64,000 nucleotides of DNA from Endotrypanum monterogeii (GCA_000333855.2 CM007315.1:1-64000); one strand, 5' to 3'; shown: positions 41,101-50,520, numbered from the stretch's first letter. Program-made: numbers and translations. Notes: a model not told the origin generated them from the letters alone.

Positions 41101-41750
41101 TGTCGCTCTTGTGCAATGAGCACCTTCTCTGTACCGTTGATCACGAAATAGCCGCCCTGGTCGTGAGGGCACTCGTTGAGCCGGGGGAGCTCATCCTCGT
41201 CCTTTCCGCTGAGGTTGCAGCGCATGGACTTGAGCATGATGGGAATGCGACCGAGTTCAACATTGCGCAGGAAGGTCTCGTGTGGCGTGTCAGCGTGAGG
41301 GTGGTACAACTCTACGCCAAGCGTCACCTGCGCCTGCGCATCGTACGTCATATCACGCAGTCGGCACTCGTTAGGAAAGAGGGGTGGGAGGGGACCACCT
41401 GCAAAGTATGAATGTGTCTGATGCGATGGGTTGCCAATGACAACATCCTGCAGCACCAACCGGGGCTGGTCACGCTGCTCCTCTATCCTCACACCGGGAT
41501 CGTACTGGTCGTCCTGACGCGGGATGATAGTCATGCTCTCAATCATTTTCGGGATACGCATGAGGAAGTCGTTGTAGGAGTCGAGCTGCTGATGCACGAG
41601 GCCTTTTTCTCGGAAAAAAGACGAGATGACCTCCCATATATCCTCGCTGTCTAGGTCATCGTTGGAGTTCTCGTCGTCGTGCCCATCAAGGATATCGTCA
41701 TCGAGGACCATGTCAGGGTCCTCCAGGTCCAGCAGTTCATCCTGAGCCAT
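38193..41750 (-). CDS. RPB2: RNA polymerase II second-largest subunit RPB2
   Basis: Second-largest catalytic subunit of nuclear RNA polymerase II, which makes the polycistronic pre-mRNAs and spliced-leader RNA. 1185 residues (yeast Rpb2 1224). After an acidic N-terminus, SFFREKGLVHQQLDSYNDF is the Rpb2 signature. Further hallmarks in order: NGTEKVLIAQER, the fork and hybrid-binding segments (CPVETPEGGSIGLLKN), GYNQEDSIIM, DKFCSRHGQKG, and the C-terminal anchor and clamp region (RGPLQPLVRQPTEGR, GGLRFGEMERDC). The C-terminal Zn site has paired CxxC motifs (CNMC and CKGC). The frame stays open 119 codons upstream through pyrimidine-tract sequence, but the first residues matching Rpb2 follow the ATG ending at 41750. 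That leaves a very short 5' UTR if the nearest acceptor is used. Confidence 0.97.
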   Translation of the reverse strand: MAQDELLDLEDPDMVLDDDILDGHDDENSNDDLDSEDIWEVISSFFREKGLVHQQLDSYNDFLMRIPKMIESMTIIPRQDDQYDPGVRIEEQRDQPRLVLQDVVIGNPSHQTHSYFAGGPLPPLFPNECRLRDMTYDAQAQVTLGVELYHPHADTPHETFLRNVELGRIPIMLKSMRCNLSGKDEDELPRLNECPHDQGGYFVINGTEKVLIAQERQAANHVYTFSRQKGLLCEVKSIVEGSLNKPRTLQIIMQYKNKGPGTGFENLLCRVAQMDETIPLFVLFRALDMVADKEILQTVVPDLKDTAMLELLRGSMSDASTLQIFNREDALGYIGRRLGKQDAMTNLQREAESLLMRDLLPHMGTDPSANRTKCLYMGYMVHKLLLVALGRHEETDRDFLGHKRIDVAGTLLTVQLQTFLAQVRKEMIKTLQDHAANPRGVFSFGRIIHSKLVTDGLRRCLATGNFGDLKSGNIKTGVAQTLNRLTYSSSLSNLRRIQNPIAASSKATRPRNLHCTQWGYICPVETPEGGSIGLLKNVALMCLMSRGTDHAEVVQAVQARIDGFRTIGLEDTADVRVARVFVNGTMIGVDRNPERLLHDLRTRRRNGELSNEVSIVRDIRDREIRVFSDGGRCLRPLFVAENCHLKLRKSGMRDLLVAEKGGGRKSISWNTVLKKGYVELIDCEEEDSLLIAMTMKEVEKNLYYSHCEMDPSMILGICASIIPYPNHNQSPRNTYQSAMGKQAMGIYASNFNMRMDTTAHVLFYPQKPLVRTKAMTYMHSNDLPAGHNAVVAISCYSGYNQEDSIIMSRSAVERGFFRSAFWRSFKAKEERQKRDALETFENPDREVCRVKRADYSKLDTDGLIKPGMRVLGGDVVVGKTIPLPEADLEKLTTGNTKITKRDASVTSRTTEKGVVDKVMLTMNNGDRFTKVKIRTIKIPNIGDKFCSRHGQKGTNGIQFRQEDMPFNRDGIVPDLVINPHAIPSRMTVAHLIETLAGKVACYRGGEVYATPFCSVVVDDFGKALHALRSQRYGNECLYNGHTGLPLDHLIFFGPTFYQRLKHLSGDKIHARPRGPLQPLVRQPTEGRAHEGGLRFGEMERDCMLSYGASQWLRERLFRVSDYYTVHVCNMCGTICVADTKLNRYQCKGCENDTRISQVLMPYACKLLFQELMSMTILPRLGTGPL

Positions 41751-42950
41751 GGTAAAACACTTAGTGAGTAGAGGCAGAAAAGGGGGGAGGAGAAAAAGAA
41801 GGGTACACGAGACGTGCACCAAACAAGAGTACAAAAGCGCGGTTTTTTGTCCTCGCTCTGGGGCGACCGAAAAAAAAAAAAAAACGGCCGAGGTCCGAGA
41901 AATTGAGCGATAGAAAAAAAAACCTTTTAAATGCGAGGGAGAGGGAGAAGGAAGAGGAGGTGAAGTTGGATAGAGGCGGGCACGCTTCAGCACTGTCCAT
42001 GAACATGAAGGAGTTGAGCAGGACGTGGCCACGGCAGGGGAATCGGGTACGGAGGTGAAGAAATGAAGGTGAAGGAAAGATGAATGACAGTGTGGTCCGC
42101 GCCTCATCGAGCGGCAAAAAATTCAGGGGCGTGGGGACAAAGAGGCATTAAGGAAACCTGATATCGCTCGCAACCAAACACACATACATGCATGAGCTGC
42201 ACATTTCTCTGAGTATAGCATCTTTCCTTTTTCGTATACGACGTGATGAAGTGTACTGTACAGCAGACGTTGCCAAGGAATACCATTCGGAAAGTTTGAA
42301 AAGAGACGGGTTGACGTTCACACGCAAAGAATCGAGCACTTTGTTCTCACTCTTGGGGAGGAGGAGGGGGAGCAGACAGGGAGGGGGAGAGAGATCACGC
42401 TTCTAGTATCCTTTACGCCTGATTGTCACCGTGCCTCGTGCAATCATTTCAGAAAGGTCGAGATAGTGAGGCGTATCAGTGTTTGCGCCACCCCTTTTCT
42501 TACTCAAGGGCCAGTTCACTTTCTCCCCCCACCAAAAAAAAAAAAGGCATCAGCTTCTGAACACAGGCCTCGGTGACCTCAGTGGTGACACTAATTCCTC
42601 TCAGCTACACTACTTCACCTGCCAGCGCTTTGGAATCCTCAGTTCGTCTTTCTTGCCGCCTACCCTTTCTCCTCCCATTAAAAAAAAAAAAAAATGTTTT
42701 CGACGGGGTGGCACGTTCCTTTCGATATCCGAAAGCAACAGTGCATCTGTGGCTCTAGCCCCGTGGGGTATATATATATATATTTTTTTTTTTTGTGCGA
42801 GAGAGAATCCAAGCGCGTCGCCACAAGTTCCCATACAAAATACCAACACAGAGAGCAGTCTTGTGGATGCTCTGCCACTCAGACATCTGCAGACCACGCC
42901 CTCTCGCTGCATCCTTCACAGAGACCAGTACTATTCCGGTGGCAGAGCAG
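41751..42950. other. Intergenic: seipin-like 3' UTR and RPB2 5' region
   Basis: Holds pyrimidine-rich tracts upstream of RPB2 (minus strand of 41780-41810 and 41870-41955, including a 15-A run at 41870-41884), other A runs near 42533 and 42680, and an AT run joined to T12 at 42770-42795. The nearest AG to the RPB2 ATG is at 41761-41760. No gene seen. Confidence 0.6.
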
Positions 42951-44468
42951 CTACTGCCTCTTTTTCCCTGGCAAAGAGTTGAAGGATTGGGAGCGGCGCA
43001 GCTGAGACGTGTCGAGGGAGTCGTAGCATTCAGTGTTGCTGTGGTGGGGATGCAAGCGTGGGGTTGCTGAAGTATGGACAACTGCAATAGACTTGTTGTC
43101 TGGAACTGAAATAACGTCTTCGTCGTCGGCTTCAGAGACAGCGGACTCCTCGTCCGTCCTCCGCAACCAGCGCCAGTACACATAGGCAAGAAGACCGAGG
43201 AGACTGCCAACACTCACCACTGAGAAGACAGTGAACAAAACAGCGACGAGAAGCACAAAGGTGGAAAGAGGGTGGTCGGTGAACCAGCGCGCCACGCCGG
43301 TGAGCTGTACAGTCGAAAGAAAGACCATGCGAGAGACTTTAACACGTGAAGGTGCACCAGCGTCGGGCAGCTGGTAGAGCGTGAAATTCATGGCGCGCAG
43401 GCGGGGCTGCAGGGCTAGAGGAGGAGTGAAGCGGCTGTAGACCTCCAGCACTGCATCTACTTCACGGGATGGGTCGATTGGCGGGAATGGTGCAGAGTTG
43501 CTTTGCTGGCGCAATGCACTCAGCAGGTACTCATACGATCGCACCAGCGGGTAGAAGCAGATACGCGTCATCTTCTCCGGCACACGACTGTACCACGGAC
43601 GGTACGGCGGTCCAGTGCGGACTGTGCTGGAGGTGCTCGACTGAAAAAGAAGATCAAAGTGGGCGACAGATTGAACCGCCATGGCGTCTTCGGAGAAGAG
43701 CATAGCGGACTCCAAGACAAGTGACACGTCACGACCCATCTCCTCTTTGGCCAGTACCACCTGCATCTTTGCGGTGTACTCGCCCTTTGCATTGAACATG
43801 GCTGGTCCGAGCTGGAAGAGACCCTCGAGATTGACGCCACCGCTTGGAGAGAATATCTCCGCCGAGGTGGTAGTGCGGGGGATGTACAGGGTGGCAGATG
43901 CCAAATGACTGGTCATCACGTGACTCAGCAACGAGAATTGGACATCTGCAAACCTCCCCATATGCTTCTGTAGGACGCTGAGAGAGTCCGCAGGCTGCGC
44001 CATCGACTCGATAAGCTCACGTGTCTCTCGCTCTGGAAAAAAAAAATTTTTGATTTCTCCGTTCTGTGGCAAGTGCCGTTGCCAGTCGGAGTTGTGCAGT
44101 GGTAACGCATTAAACTTCAGCGGAAGGAGGACTGTGCCAGGCACGTTGACGAGGACAAGTCGGCGGATCGCTGCTGCAGTGGCCACCGACATGACAAGAC
44201 AGCCAGACAAGTCTATCAGAAAGATCATCCCAACTGTTGTGAGGACGAGATAAAACAAGAAGGCGCGTTGGAGATAGTAGGTGGTGCTACTCACTAGTGT
44301 GCTGCTCATTGCATAGCCACGCTTCAGTCGTTCGATGCCGGCGGTCCACAGCACCTGTTGGTGGTGCGTCAGCTCCTGCGCCACTGCGCGTAGGCATTCG
44401 ACAGCGGTGTCTCTGAATCCCACTTGGGGCTGTTGCGGGTCGCATGGTGAGCGTTGGGCCAGTCTCAT
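42951..44468 (-). CDS. Seipin-like two-pass membrane protein
   Basis: Probable seipin, an ER protein that organises lipid droplet assembly. 505 residues. Membrane segment 1 is at about 69-99 (FLFYLVLTTVGMIFLI). A large lumenal domain of about 300 residues follows, and segment 2 is at about 402-431 (STFVLLVAVLFTVFSVVSV). The C-terminal tail is acidic then Ser/His-rich. The lumenal region has seipin-like beta-strand segments: an early VLVNVPGTVLLPLKFN, and YTAKMQVVLAKEEMGRDVSL followed by a helix-poor segment. Topology and these stretches support seipin, but similarity is weak by eye and I rank it as likely rather than certain. The start is the ATG ending at 44468; upstream codons lack ATG. Confidence 0.65.
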   Translation of the reverse strand: MRLAQRSPCDPQQPQVGFRDTAVECLRAVAQELTHHQQVLWTAGIERLKRGYAMSSTLVSSTTYYLQRAFLFYLVLTTVGMIFLIDLSGCLVMSVATAAAIRRLVLVNVPGTVLLPLKFNALPLHNSDWQRHLPQNGEIKNFFFPERETRELIESMAQPADSLSVLQKHMGRFADVQFSLLSHVMTSHLASATLYIPRTTTSAEIFSPSGGVNLEGLFQLGPAMFNAKGEYTAKMQVVLAKEEMGRDVSLVLESAMLFSEDAMAVQSVAHFDLLFQSSTSSTVRTGPPYRPWYSRVPEKMTRICFYPLVRSYEYLLSALRQQSNSAPFPPIDPSREVDAVLEVYSRFTPPLALQPRLRAMNFTLYQLPDAGAPSRVKVSRMVFLSTVQLTGVARWFTDHPLSTFVLLVAVLFTVFSVVSVGSLLGLLAYVYWRWLRRTDEESAVSEADDEDVISVPDNKSIAVVHTSATPRLHPHHSNTECYDSLDTSQLRRSQSFNSLPGKKRQ

Positions 44469-45027
44469 GATGAGCGTGTCCACACCCCTTTCATGCGGGC
44501 GTGTTGTTCTGTGATAAATGAACAGATGAATCCGTTTTCACTAACCGGACCACGGCGTACATGGCACGGATATCATGTAGGAGGGGGAAGACGATTGAGT
44601 AGTGATTGCTGGACGTGAGTAAGGAGAGGGATATATATATATATATATATAGTGCACAGAGACCAATGCAGTGGCGCATGTCCATGGGGACTGGGCAAGG
44701 AGGGGGCATCAACTACTTGAGGATGGTCCCCTCGAGAGACTGTAGATGGGGAGGGAGGGAGGCATTGATCAGGAACCGCTCTGATACTGCGTGCCTCGAA
44801 TGCCGTAAAAAAGAAACTTTTGGGTGGCGCATCATCGCCTTTATAATCAGTGTTTAGGTGGAGTCAGTGGATCCATCCTTTTGATGACACTATACCTGTC
44901 TACACCAAAGAAAACAGCGGAGCGCCCACCACCACGTGAACGAGGGACCACACAACGAAAGCAAAAAGAGGGAGAGCAGCAGAGATAGAACACGTCATTG
45001 GAAATCTTTCAGGATTGCGTCGGTGCA
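44469..45027. other. Intergenic with AT microsatellite
   Basis: Contains an AT run (44631-44651) and G/A-rich tracts (44736-44762 and 44960-44990). No gene seen. Confidence 0.6.
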
Positions 45028-45502
45028 TTAGTTACTACGTCCCTCTACCTGCATCAAATCGATGAGATGATTCACACGGGCCTTGGTTACCCTAGGATGA
45101 GTCATCAGCGCATGGCTGTAGACGCGCAAGGTATCCGCAGGGATTGTAGCCATCGCTGCCTTCCAGTGTGCGAGCATCATCTCCTTGGCAGCTAGTTCAG
45201 TGAGCAGATCATTGCAGAGTAGACGCCAAGGGTGACTTGACGGACTAGAGACGTTGACCAGCTCATCAAAGAGTGAGACACCTTCTTGGTATACTCCGTG
45301 TTCTGCATTGAGTAACTCATTTGCAAGGTGGAGATCGTCCTCTACAGCACTTTCAAGTTCACCCAACTCTGTGATATCCGTCGATGCCTGTAGTTGCTGT
45401 GTTCCCTTGGCGAGGCGCCTCAACAGCGCTGCCCAGCGCGAGGGCAGCAGTTCCAGGTACTGACCCTGGAGTGTGTCCTTCAGGTAAACAAAGGCCTTCT
45501 CC

Positions 45503-45504
<2 letters not shown>
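45028..45504 (-). CDS. Unrecognised 158-residue helical protein
   Basis: Not recognised. Predominantly helical and soluble in character (MEKAFVYLKDTLQGQYLELL at the start), acidic in the middle (TELGELESAVEDDLHLANEL), with a short basic end. The start ATG overlaps the end of an AT14 microsatellite. A longer frame runs upstream through that repeat to an ATG at 46098 (356 codons). I prefer the short form because a clear polypyrimidine tract (minus strand of about 45710-45649) lies inside the longer frame and would place the mRNA start downstream of 46098. The CA/GT and AT repeats also translate to low-complexity HTHT and IYIY. Confidence 0.7.
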
Positions 45505-45533
<29 letters not shown>

Positions 45534-45545
45534 CGTGTGTGTGTG
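45503..45545. repeat. AT14 plus GT microsatellite abutting a start codon
   Basis: Perfect AT14 (45503-45530) followed by a GT run (45531-45545). On the minus strand the repeat ends in the ATG of the 158-residue protein gene, so the microsatellite forms the last bases of its 5' UTR. Confidence 0.95.
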
Positions 45546-46233
45546 AATGTGCCTGAATGTGAATGTCGCTCGGGGTGGACCACAGTGGAGAGTTTGTTGT
45601 ATCCACAGACTCGACGGAAGGCCCCCACAGATAGTCGAGTGGGTACAGAAGAGGGAAGGAGATGGAGGGAGAGGGAAAAACAGCATGGAGGGACAGAAGA
45701 GACGGCCTAGACATTTGCAGTTGGGTTCGATAGGTGGTACTAGAAATGTCTAGGGGGTGTAACACCGCGCCCCGCCGCACAGCACGGCTCTTCTCTACTC
45801 GAAACAGCGTCGCCTCCGTCGATGCGACTGACATAGTACACACGCCCACATCCTCGCCGGCGTGCGCGCTCACCCGCTTCTTTCCCTCCAACCACACAGC
45901 GAGAAAGTCAGCTAAGAAAACCAAGATCACCTGTGGCACCACTGCACTCTTCACGCTTGCGATGACTCGCGCAATGCGTTCAAAAGGGAAGTGCGTGGGC
46001 GAGAAGAAACGAAAAGGGATTCGTCCTGAAGATATGCTTAGTCCGTCCGCTGTTTTCCTGATGTTTACTCGGTTTATGTAACGCCAGTCACCCAACATGA
46101 TCTCACCCGACTGCGCGCGTGCTTCAGTTCGCTAGTTTTCATTAGAGGAGCAAGGAGAGCACGGAGTGCAAACATTAGGTTAAAAGACGAACCACCATCC
46201 CCTTATAGAGTTATCAGTGTCACGGTGCCGCCT
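45505..46233. other. Intergenic: NOP2 3' UTR and 5' region of the 158-residue gene
   Basis: Contains the microsatellite above, a pyrimidine-rich tract (minus strand of 45649-45710) and, at about 45740-46098, a segment that reads well as protein on the minus strand (VILVFLADFLAVWLEGKKR). No separate stop-bounded gene is convincing, so that segment is flagged under findings. Confidence 0.5.
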
Positions 46234-48123
46234 CTATTTTCGTATTTCGCTCTTTTTGCGTTTGCCTGTCGCTTGACGATCTTTAAGGGCCACTTTGGCG
46301 GTAGGCGGAATGCTCAGCCTACTGTTGCTCGCAGACACCTCCTCTGGCAGCACCATCCCCGTCTTGCCTTTTTCGAGCCGTATTCGTTTTGCACTGCCCG
46401 GAGCAGCCGCCTCGTCGCCGCCGAGCTCGTGATTCCGTGACTGAGAAGCGGAGGCATCTCCCCTCCTCTCTGCCTTTTCGCCTACCGCCGTCGACGGCTT
46501 CGTAGTGCTGCTCGAGAGCTTCTTCAGCTTGCAGACGTAGAAGCCGTCCATGTTGTGCACGTGCGGAAAATAGCGACGGGACAGCTCGAGGCTTCCGTGG
46601 TAGCGGTGATGACGATATTTGGTGAACCCCGGGCGACCAAAGGGAAGTCCCATCTCCACGACCTGAACATCGCGTCGGCTTAGGGCAAAGTCGACGATTG
46701 CTTCGTCCTCCTCAACGAGAAATGAGCAAGTGGAGTAGACAACATAGCCCCCGACCTTGCACGCGTCGATAGCACTCAACAACAACACGCGCTGCTGCTG
46801 TGAAGCACGTTGAACGTCCTCGTAGTGTTTGCTCATCTTGATGCTTTTATCGCGCGATATGATACCCGTGCCAGTGCAAGGAGCGTCGAGCAAAACACGA
46901 TCAAAGTTGCGCATTACCCGCTCGTATCCCATGCCGTCGTAGTTTGTCACAATGCAGTTGGTGACGCCGAGGCGCTGCAGGTTCGCGTTGAGTGACTTGC
47001 ACCGAGGCTCGCTCACATCATTGGCAAAAAGGACACCGGTGTTCTTCATGAGCTGCGCAATGTACGTCGTTTTTCCTCCCGGGGCGGCAGACATGTCGAG
47101 AACGCGCTCGTGCTCTTGTGGGGCGAGGGCCATGACTGGCAGGAAGGAAGCGGCAGCCTGCAACATATACTGCCCTGCGAGGTACTCGATGGTGCCTGCA
47201 ATCGGGACGTTGGATTCGAACACTTGCAGACCAACCTTGGACCACTTTTCCAATGGTTCGATGTTCATGCCGCGCTTGATCAGCGCCTGAACAAGGTCAC
47301 GGCGCTTCGCCTTCAGTGTGTTGACGCGAACGGTTGTCGGTCGAGTCTTTTCCATAGCCTCCAGGAAGTCCACCGCTTCGGCAGGGGGGAAGAGGAGCAG
47401 AATGGAGTCCATGAGAAACTCATTATACTCGTACAGCTCAAGGAGATCGGAGCGGAGCAGCTGGAGATACTCGGAACGATCGCGGTCTTCCTCGCGCTCT
47501 TCCTTGTAGTTGGAGAGCACACGAACCGTCTCCTGGATGCGATCACGCAGCTCCTCTGCCGTATGGGTCTTGCTAAGCAAGTGAAAGGCTGCTGACCCAT
47601 TCGCGTTCTGCTCCGCTTCCTCTTCCTGCTGATCGCGATCAAGCAGAGGTGTCGACTTCGCTGTGCGTGTTGCGATATCCTCCTGCTGCTCCGCATCGGC
47701 AAGCTGACGCTGCGCCAGCATGCGACGGCGGTATTTCTCCGCCTTGACCTCAAAGTCGTCATCGTCCTGGATATCCGCCTCAAAGTCTTCCTCGTCCTCC
47801 TCGTCGCTCTCCACAACATCATCGAAGGCGATGTTGTCCTCTTCGCCCGAGCCCAAATCCTCATCGCCCGCGGCACCGTAGTCACTGGTGTCCTCGATGA
47901 AGTCCTCCCTGTCGTCGTCGAAGTCGTCGACCGACTTCTCTCTCTCTACCATGTTCTGCTTGCGCGGGACCTTGGAGCATTTCACCGATTTCTTAGCGGC
48001 CTTCTTCGTGTCGGTCACCACCGCTGTCTTTTTCCCCTTTTTGAGCCCATCCGCAGTGGTGGCAGCGGGCAGCGGCGGCAACGCCTTCTTCTTCGCTACT
48101 GCTTTGATCGCCTTCTTGGCCAT
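46234..48123 (-). CDS. NOP2: NOP2/NSUN rRNA cytosine-5 methyltransferase
   Basis: Nucleolar m5C methyltransferase of large-subunit rRNA and a 60S assembly factor. 629 residues. Residues 1-65 are Lys/Ala-rich with nuclear/nucleolar signals, and 66-175 are a very acidic tract (DDFDDDREDF, SDEEDEEDFE). The RsmB-type domain starts near 200. SAM-binding SAAPGGKT is at 345-352. Catalytic motif IV DAPCTGTG has Cys416, and motif VI YSTCS has the methyl-accepting Cys466. Both cysteines of the two-Cys RNA m5C mechanism are present. Ends with a Lys/Arg-rich tail. The start ATG at 48123 is in a good context and opens the Lys-rich segment. It is followed in transcription by the 158-residue gene and preceded by YTM1, a fellow 60S factor. 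Confidence 0.95.
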   Translation of the reverse strand: MAKKAIKAVAKKKALPPLPAATTADGLKKGKKTAVVTDTKKAAKKSVKCSKVPRKQNMVEREKSVDDFDDDREDFIEDTSDYGAAGDEDLGSGEEDNIAFDDVVESDEEDEEDFEADIQDDDDFEVKAEKYRRRMLAQRQLADAEQQEDIATRTAKSTPLLDRDQQEEEAEQNANGSAAFHLLSKTHTAEELRDRIQETVRVLSNYKEEREEDRDRSEYLQLLRSDLLELYEYNEFLMDSILLLFPPAEAVDFLEAMEKTRPTTVRVNTLKAKRRDLVQALIKRGMNIEPLEKWSKVGLQVFESNVPIAGTIEYLAGQYMLQAAASFLPVMALAPQEHERVLDMSAAPGGKTTYIAQLMKNTGVLFANDVSEPRCKSLNANLQRLGVTNCIVTNYDGMGYERVMRNFDRVLLDAPCTGTGIISRDKSIKMSKHYEDVQRASQQQRVLLLSAIDACKVGGYVVYSTCSFLVEEDEAIVDFALSRRDVQVVEMGLPFGRPGFTKYRHHRYHGSLELSRRYFPHVHNMDGFYVCKLKKLSSSTTKPSTAVGEKAERRGDASASQSRNHELGGDEAAAPGSAKRIRLEKGKTGMVLPEEVSASNSRLSIPPTAKVALKDRQATGKRKKSEIRK

Positions 48124-49089
48124 GAGCGGGACAGTGGAAAATATACAGTCTAAGGAAGTTCAGAGGATACGCGTTGTAGCAATGAGTGCAGCGGGGCCGT
48201 TTATGGATTTAGAATCGGTGTTGTGGTCGCGCTTCTGCAATAAAGTGTGTGTGGGTTGTGTGGGTTGTGTGTGTGTGGGGGGGGGGGGGAAGAGTGAATA
48301 AAGCACAGGAGCAAAACAAAAGGGTATTTCTGCTTGGTGTCGAAGTGGCGGTGGCACCTCTGCATCATCTACGTGAGTGCACCGTGCCCTATATATGAGC
48401 AGACGATGGCCAATAAAGCCCTCAGGAAGATGTTTCTCTACTATTTTTTTTTAAGGGAAGGAGAGGCGGCCTACAAACAGCTCAGGTAAAGTAGAGCGTG
48501 GCCGTCCGCCCGCCTCACGAAGATCAGTCCTTCGTCCGCCTAATTGGTGCACATTGAGAAGGGAAAAAGAGGAAACACGTCAGACAGCGCGACACAGAGA
48601 GCTGTAGTGGCGATGCCTTTTTTCTTCTCTGAATCCCTCTCTACATACGTATATATATATATATATATGTATACATTTATGTGTGTGTGTGTATTTCCCT
48701 GCTGTTGATCTGCACAGAAGTTAACCGAATGTTTATATTCGAAGAAAAAAAAGGAAAAGATGTCTGCTGCACCCGTTACACAAACACCTGCAAGAGGGGT
48801 TTAGAGGGGGGGGGGAACGGTGTCTAGGTTAGGTGAAGTGCAACAAGAGAGAAGGCAGGGAAGAGGCGTGGGGGTTGAGATGGTGGCTATCTCGCGCTAC
48901 ACCCCACATCTCCGCAGCCTCCCTCCCTCCCTCCCTCCCCCAACCCCCTTCTTGAACTGGAGAGACGCCGAGTGCAACTGCGGAATAGTCCACCAGAAAA
49001 AAATGTTTGCTTATTCTCGCAAACGTGGTGCCCATCGTCCTCTCTCCGTTTTATCGCCAAGTCGATTCTGTGCCCTGGGAGGCGACCGC
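48124..49089. other. Intergenic: YTM1 3' UTR and NOP2 5' region
   Basis: Holds a G12 run (48277-48289) next to a GT-rich patch, an AT run (about 48651-48669), a G10 run (48806-48815) and a CCTC repeat (about 48919-48938). No gene seen. Confidence 0.6.
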
Positions 49090-50436
49090 TCAGCTCAAAA
49101 GGCCTTCTTTGCTGAGGGCAAACGACTTTGTTTTGTTATCCTTACCACAGCTCGCAATAACAGATTGGCCCACGTACGTGACATCCAATACGCCGTCGGT
49201 GTGCATCGCATCTAGCGTGAGCAGAGCAGTGTTGGTGCAGCGAAGATCATACACCCGCACTGTGGCATCTTCACTGGCAACTGCGAAGAGGCTGCTGCCG
49301 TTATGCTCCGCGTCGCCCTCCTGCGCGTCCCAAAGCCACACAACACTGTATAGCCACTGACGGGGGCCACTGAAGGTCTTCACTACACCCGACTGCCGTG
49401 TATCGAAAAGGCGGGCGCGGTTGTCTGTGCAAGCAGAGAGGAGGAGGTCGGCTGCAGTGCCGCTGCCCGCCGGCTTCACGGCAATGCTGTTAATGGGGTG
49501 GTCGCCTTTGAACTGCGACTGCAGCTGCGCTTCTTCGGTGTCGAGGCACTTGATGTGGCCGTCGAGGCCGGCCGAGTAGAGGCGTGCGGCGCCATGCACG
49601 GCTGAGAAACGAGTGCACAAGACTGGACGACTGTGATCTGTGAAGGTAACCAGTGGTGCCTTCTTGGATGGTATCGCGTCACCCTCCATCATTTGCTCCC
49701 AACCAAAAACTTTGACGGTGGTGTCCCATGAAGAGGTGGCAACAAGCTTGCCATCACCTGGGGAAATGGCTATGGAGTCAACACCGTCGGTGTGGGCCTG
49801 TATACACCCCAGAAGCTGCATGCGACTGTTGGTGCTGTCCAGCTGCCAGGCGGCCACGCTGCCATCTTTGCTGGCACTCGCAAACATAAAGTCCCCATCG
49901 ATTCTGCTGCGCTTGCGGTTAGTCTTGTTGCTCTCCGGTATCACTGGATGGAGAGCTACTTCCTTGACGGCCTCACGATGGAAAGAACCGAGGGCGACGC
50001 AGTTCTCACCGTCCCACAGTCGTACGCAGTGATCGTAAGCCCCCGTTAAAAGAATTTCCGCATTGGTACGATACGGGGCTCTGACGCTACTCACCCAGTC
50101 ATCGTGTGGGAGCAGACTACCCTCCTTTGCTTGCAGGGCGGGGGTATACTCGATGTTAAGCAGCTCCTCATAGCTGATACCACGACGCTGCAGAAAGCGA
50201 AGGAGCGTTGTGCCGATGTACTCGTCCTTGTAGAGAAAATCAAAGTTTTGCTCTTCCACGCCCAGCACACTCTGAACGAGCTGATTAAGACCGTCCGGCA
50301 GCACGTTCAGCGGTACAGCGAAGCTCTGCTCCGGCATAGACTTCGAGTAGGTGTTGGTAAAGAATGTGACCATCGCATTGCCTCCGTTGGCACCGTTGGT
50401 CGCCTGCACGGCCGCTGGGCGGCTGACAGACGTCAT
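49090..50436 (-). CDS. YTM1: WD-repeat ribosome biogenesis factor YTM1/WDR12
   Basis: 60S assembly factor of the Nop7-Erb1-Ytm1 (PeBoW) complex. 448 residues. The NLE (Notchless-like) ubiquitin-like domain spans about 22-95, with MVTFFTNTYSKSMPEQSFAV then FDFLYKDEYI and LLRFLQRRGIS. A seven-bladed WD40 propeller then runs to the C-terminus; YDHCVRLWDG, SWDTTVKVFGW and EDATVRVYDL are clear blades. The NLE plus propeller is diagnostic of YTM1/WDR12, though NLE1/RSA4 has the same layout and is longer. The ATG at 50436 and the one 21 codons later are both possible starts; the acceptor at 50522-50521 allows the first. The adjacent gene in transcription is NOP2. Confidence 0.92.
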   Translation of the reverse strand: MTSVSRPAAVQATNGANGGNAMVTFFTNTYSKSMPEQSFAVPLNVLPDGLNQLVQSVLGVEEQNFDFLYKDEYIGTTLLRFLQRRGISYEELLNIEYTPALQAKEGSLLPHDDWVSSVRAPYRTNAEILLTGAYDHCVRLWDGENCVALGSFHREAVKEVALHPVIPESNKTNRKRSRIDGDFMFASASKDGSVAAWQLDSTNSRMQLLGCIQAHTDGVDSIAISPGDGKLVATSSWDTTVKVFGWEQMMEGDAIPSKKAPLVTFTDHSRPVLCTRFSAVHGAARLYSAGLDGHIKCLDTEEAQLQSQFKGDHPINSIAVKPAGSGTAADLLLSACTDNRARLFDTRQSGVVKTFSGPRQWLYSVVWLWDAQEGDAEHNGSSLFAVASEDATVRVYDLRCTNTALLTLDAMHTDGVLDVTYVGQSVIASCGKDNKTKSFALSKEGLLS

Positions 50437-50520
50437 GACGGAGACGAATGATAAAAACGCGTCGTTGGAGGAAGGGGGGAGAAGAGAAGCTGCACAGGGG
50501 AACGGAGTCTACTGCGTGAG

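Noticed and set aside
41750..42107. 119-codon N-terminal extension of RPB2
   Set aside because: It translates pyrimidine-tract sequence (runs of Phe, Ser, Leu, Pro) and has no counterpart in RPB2 proteins.
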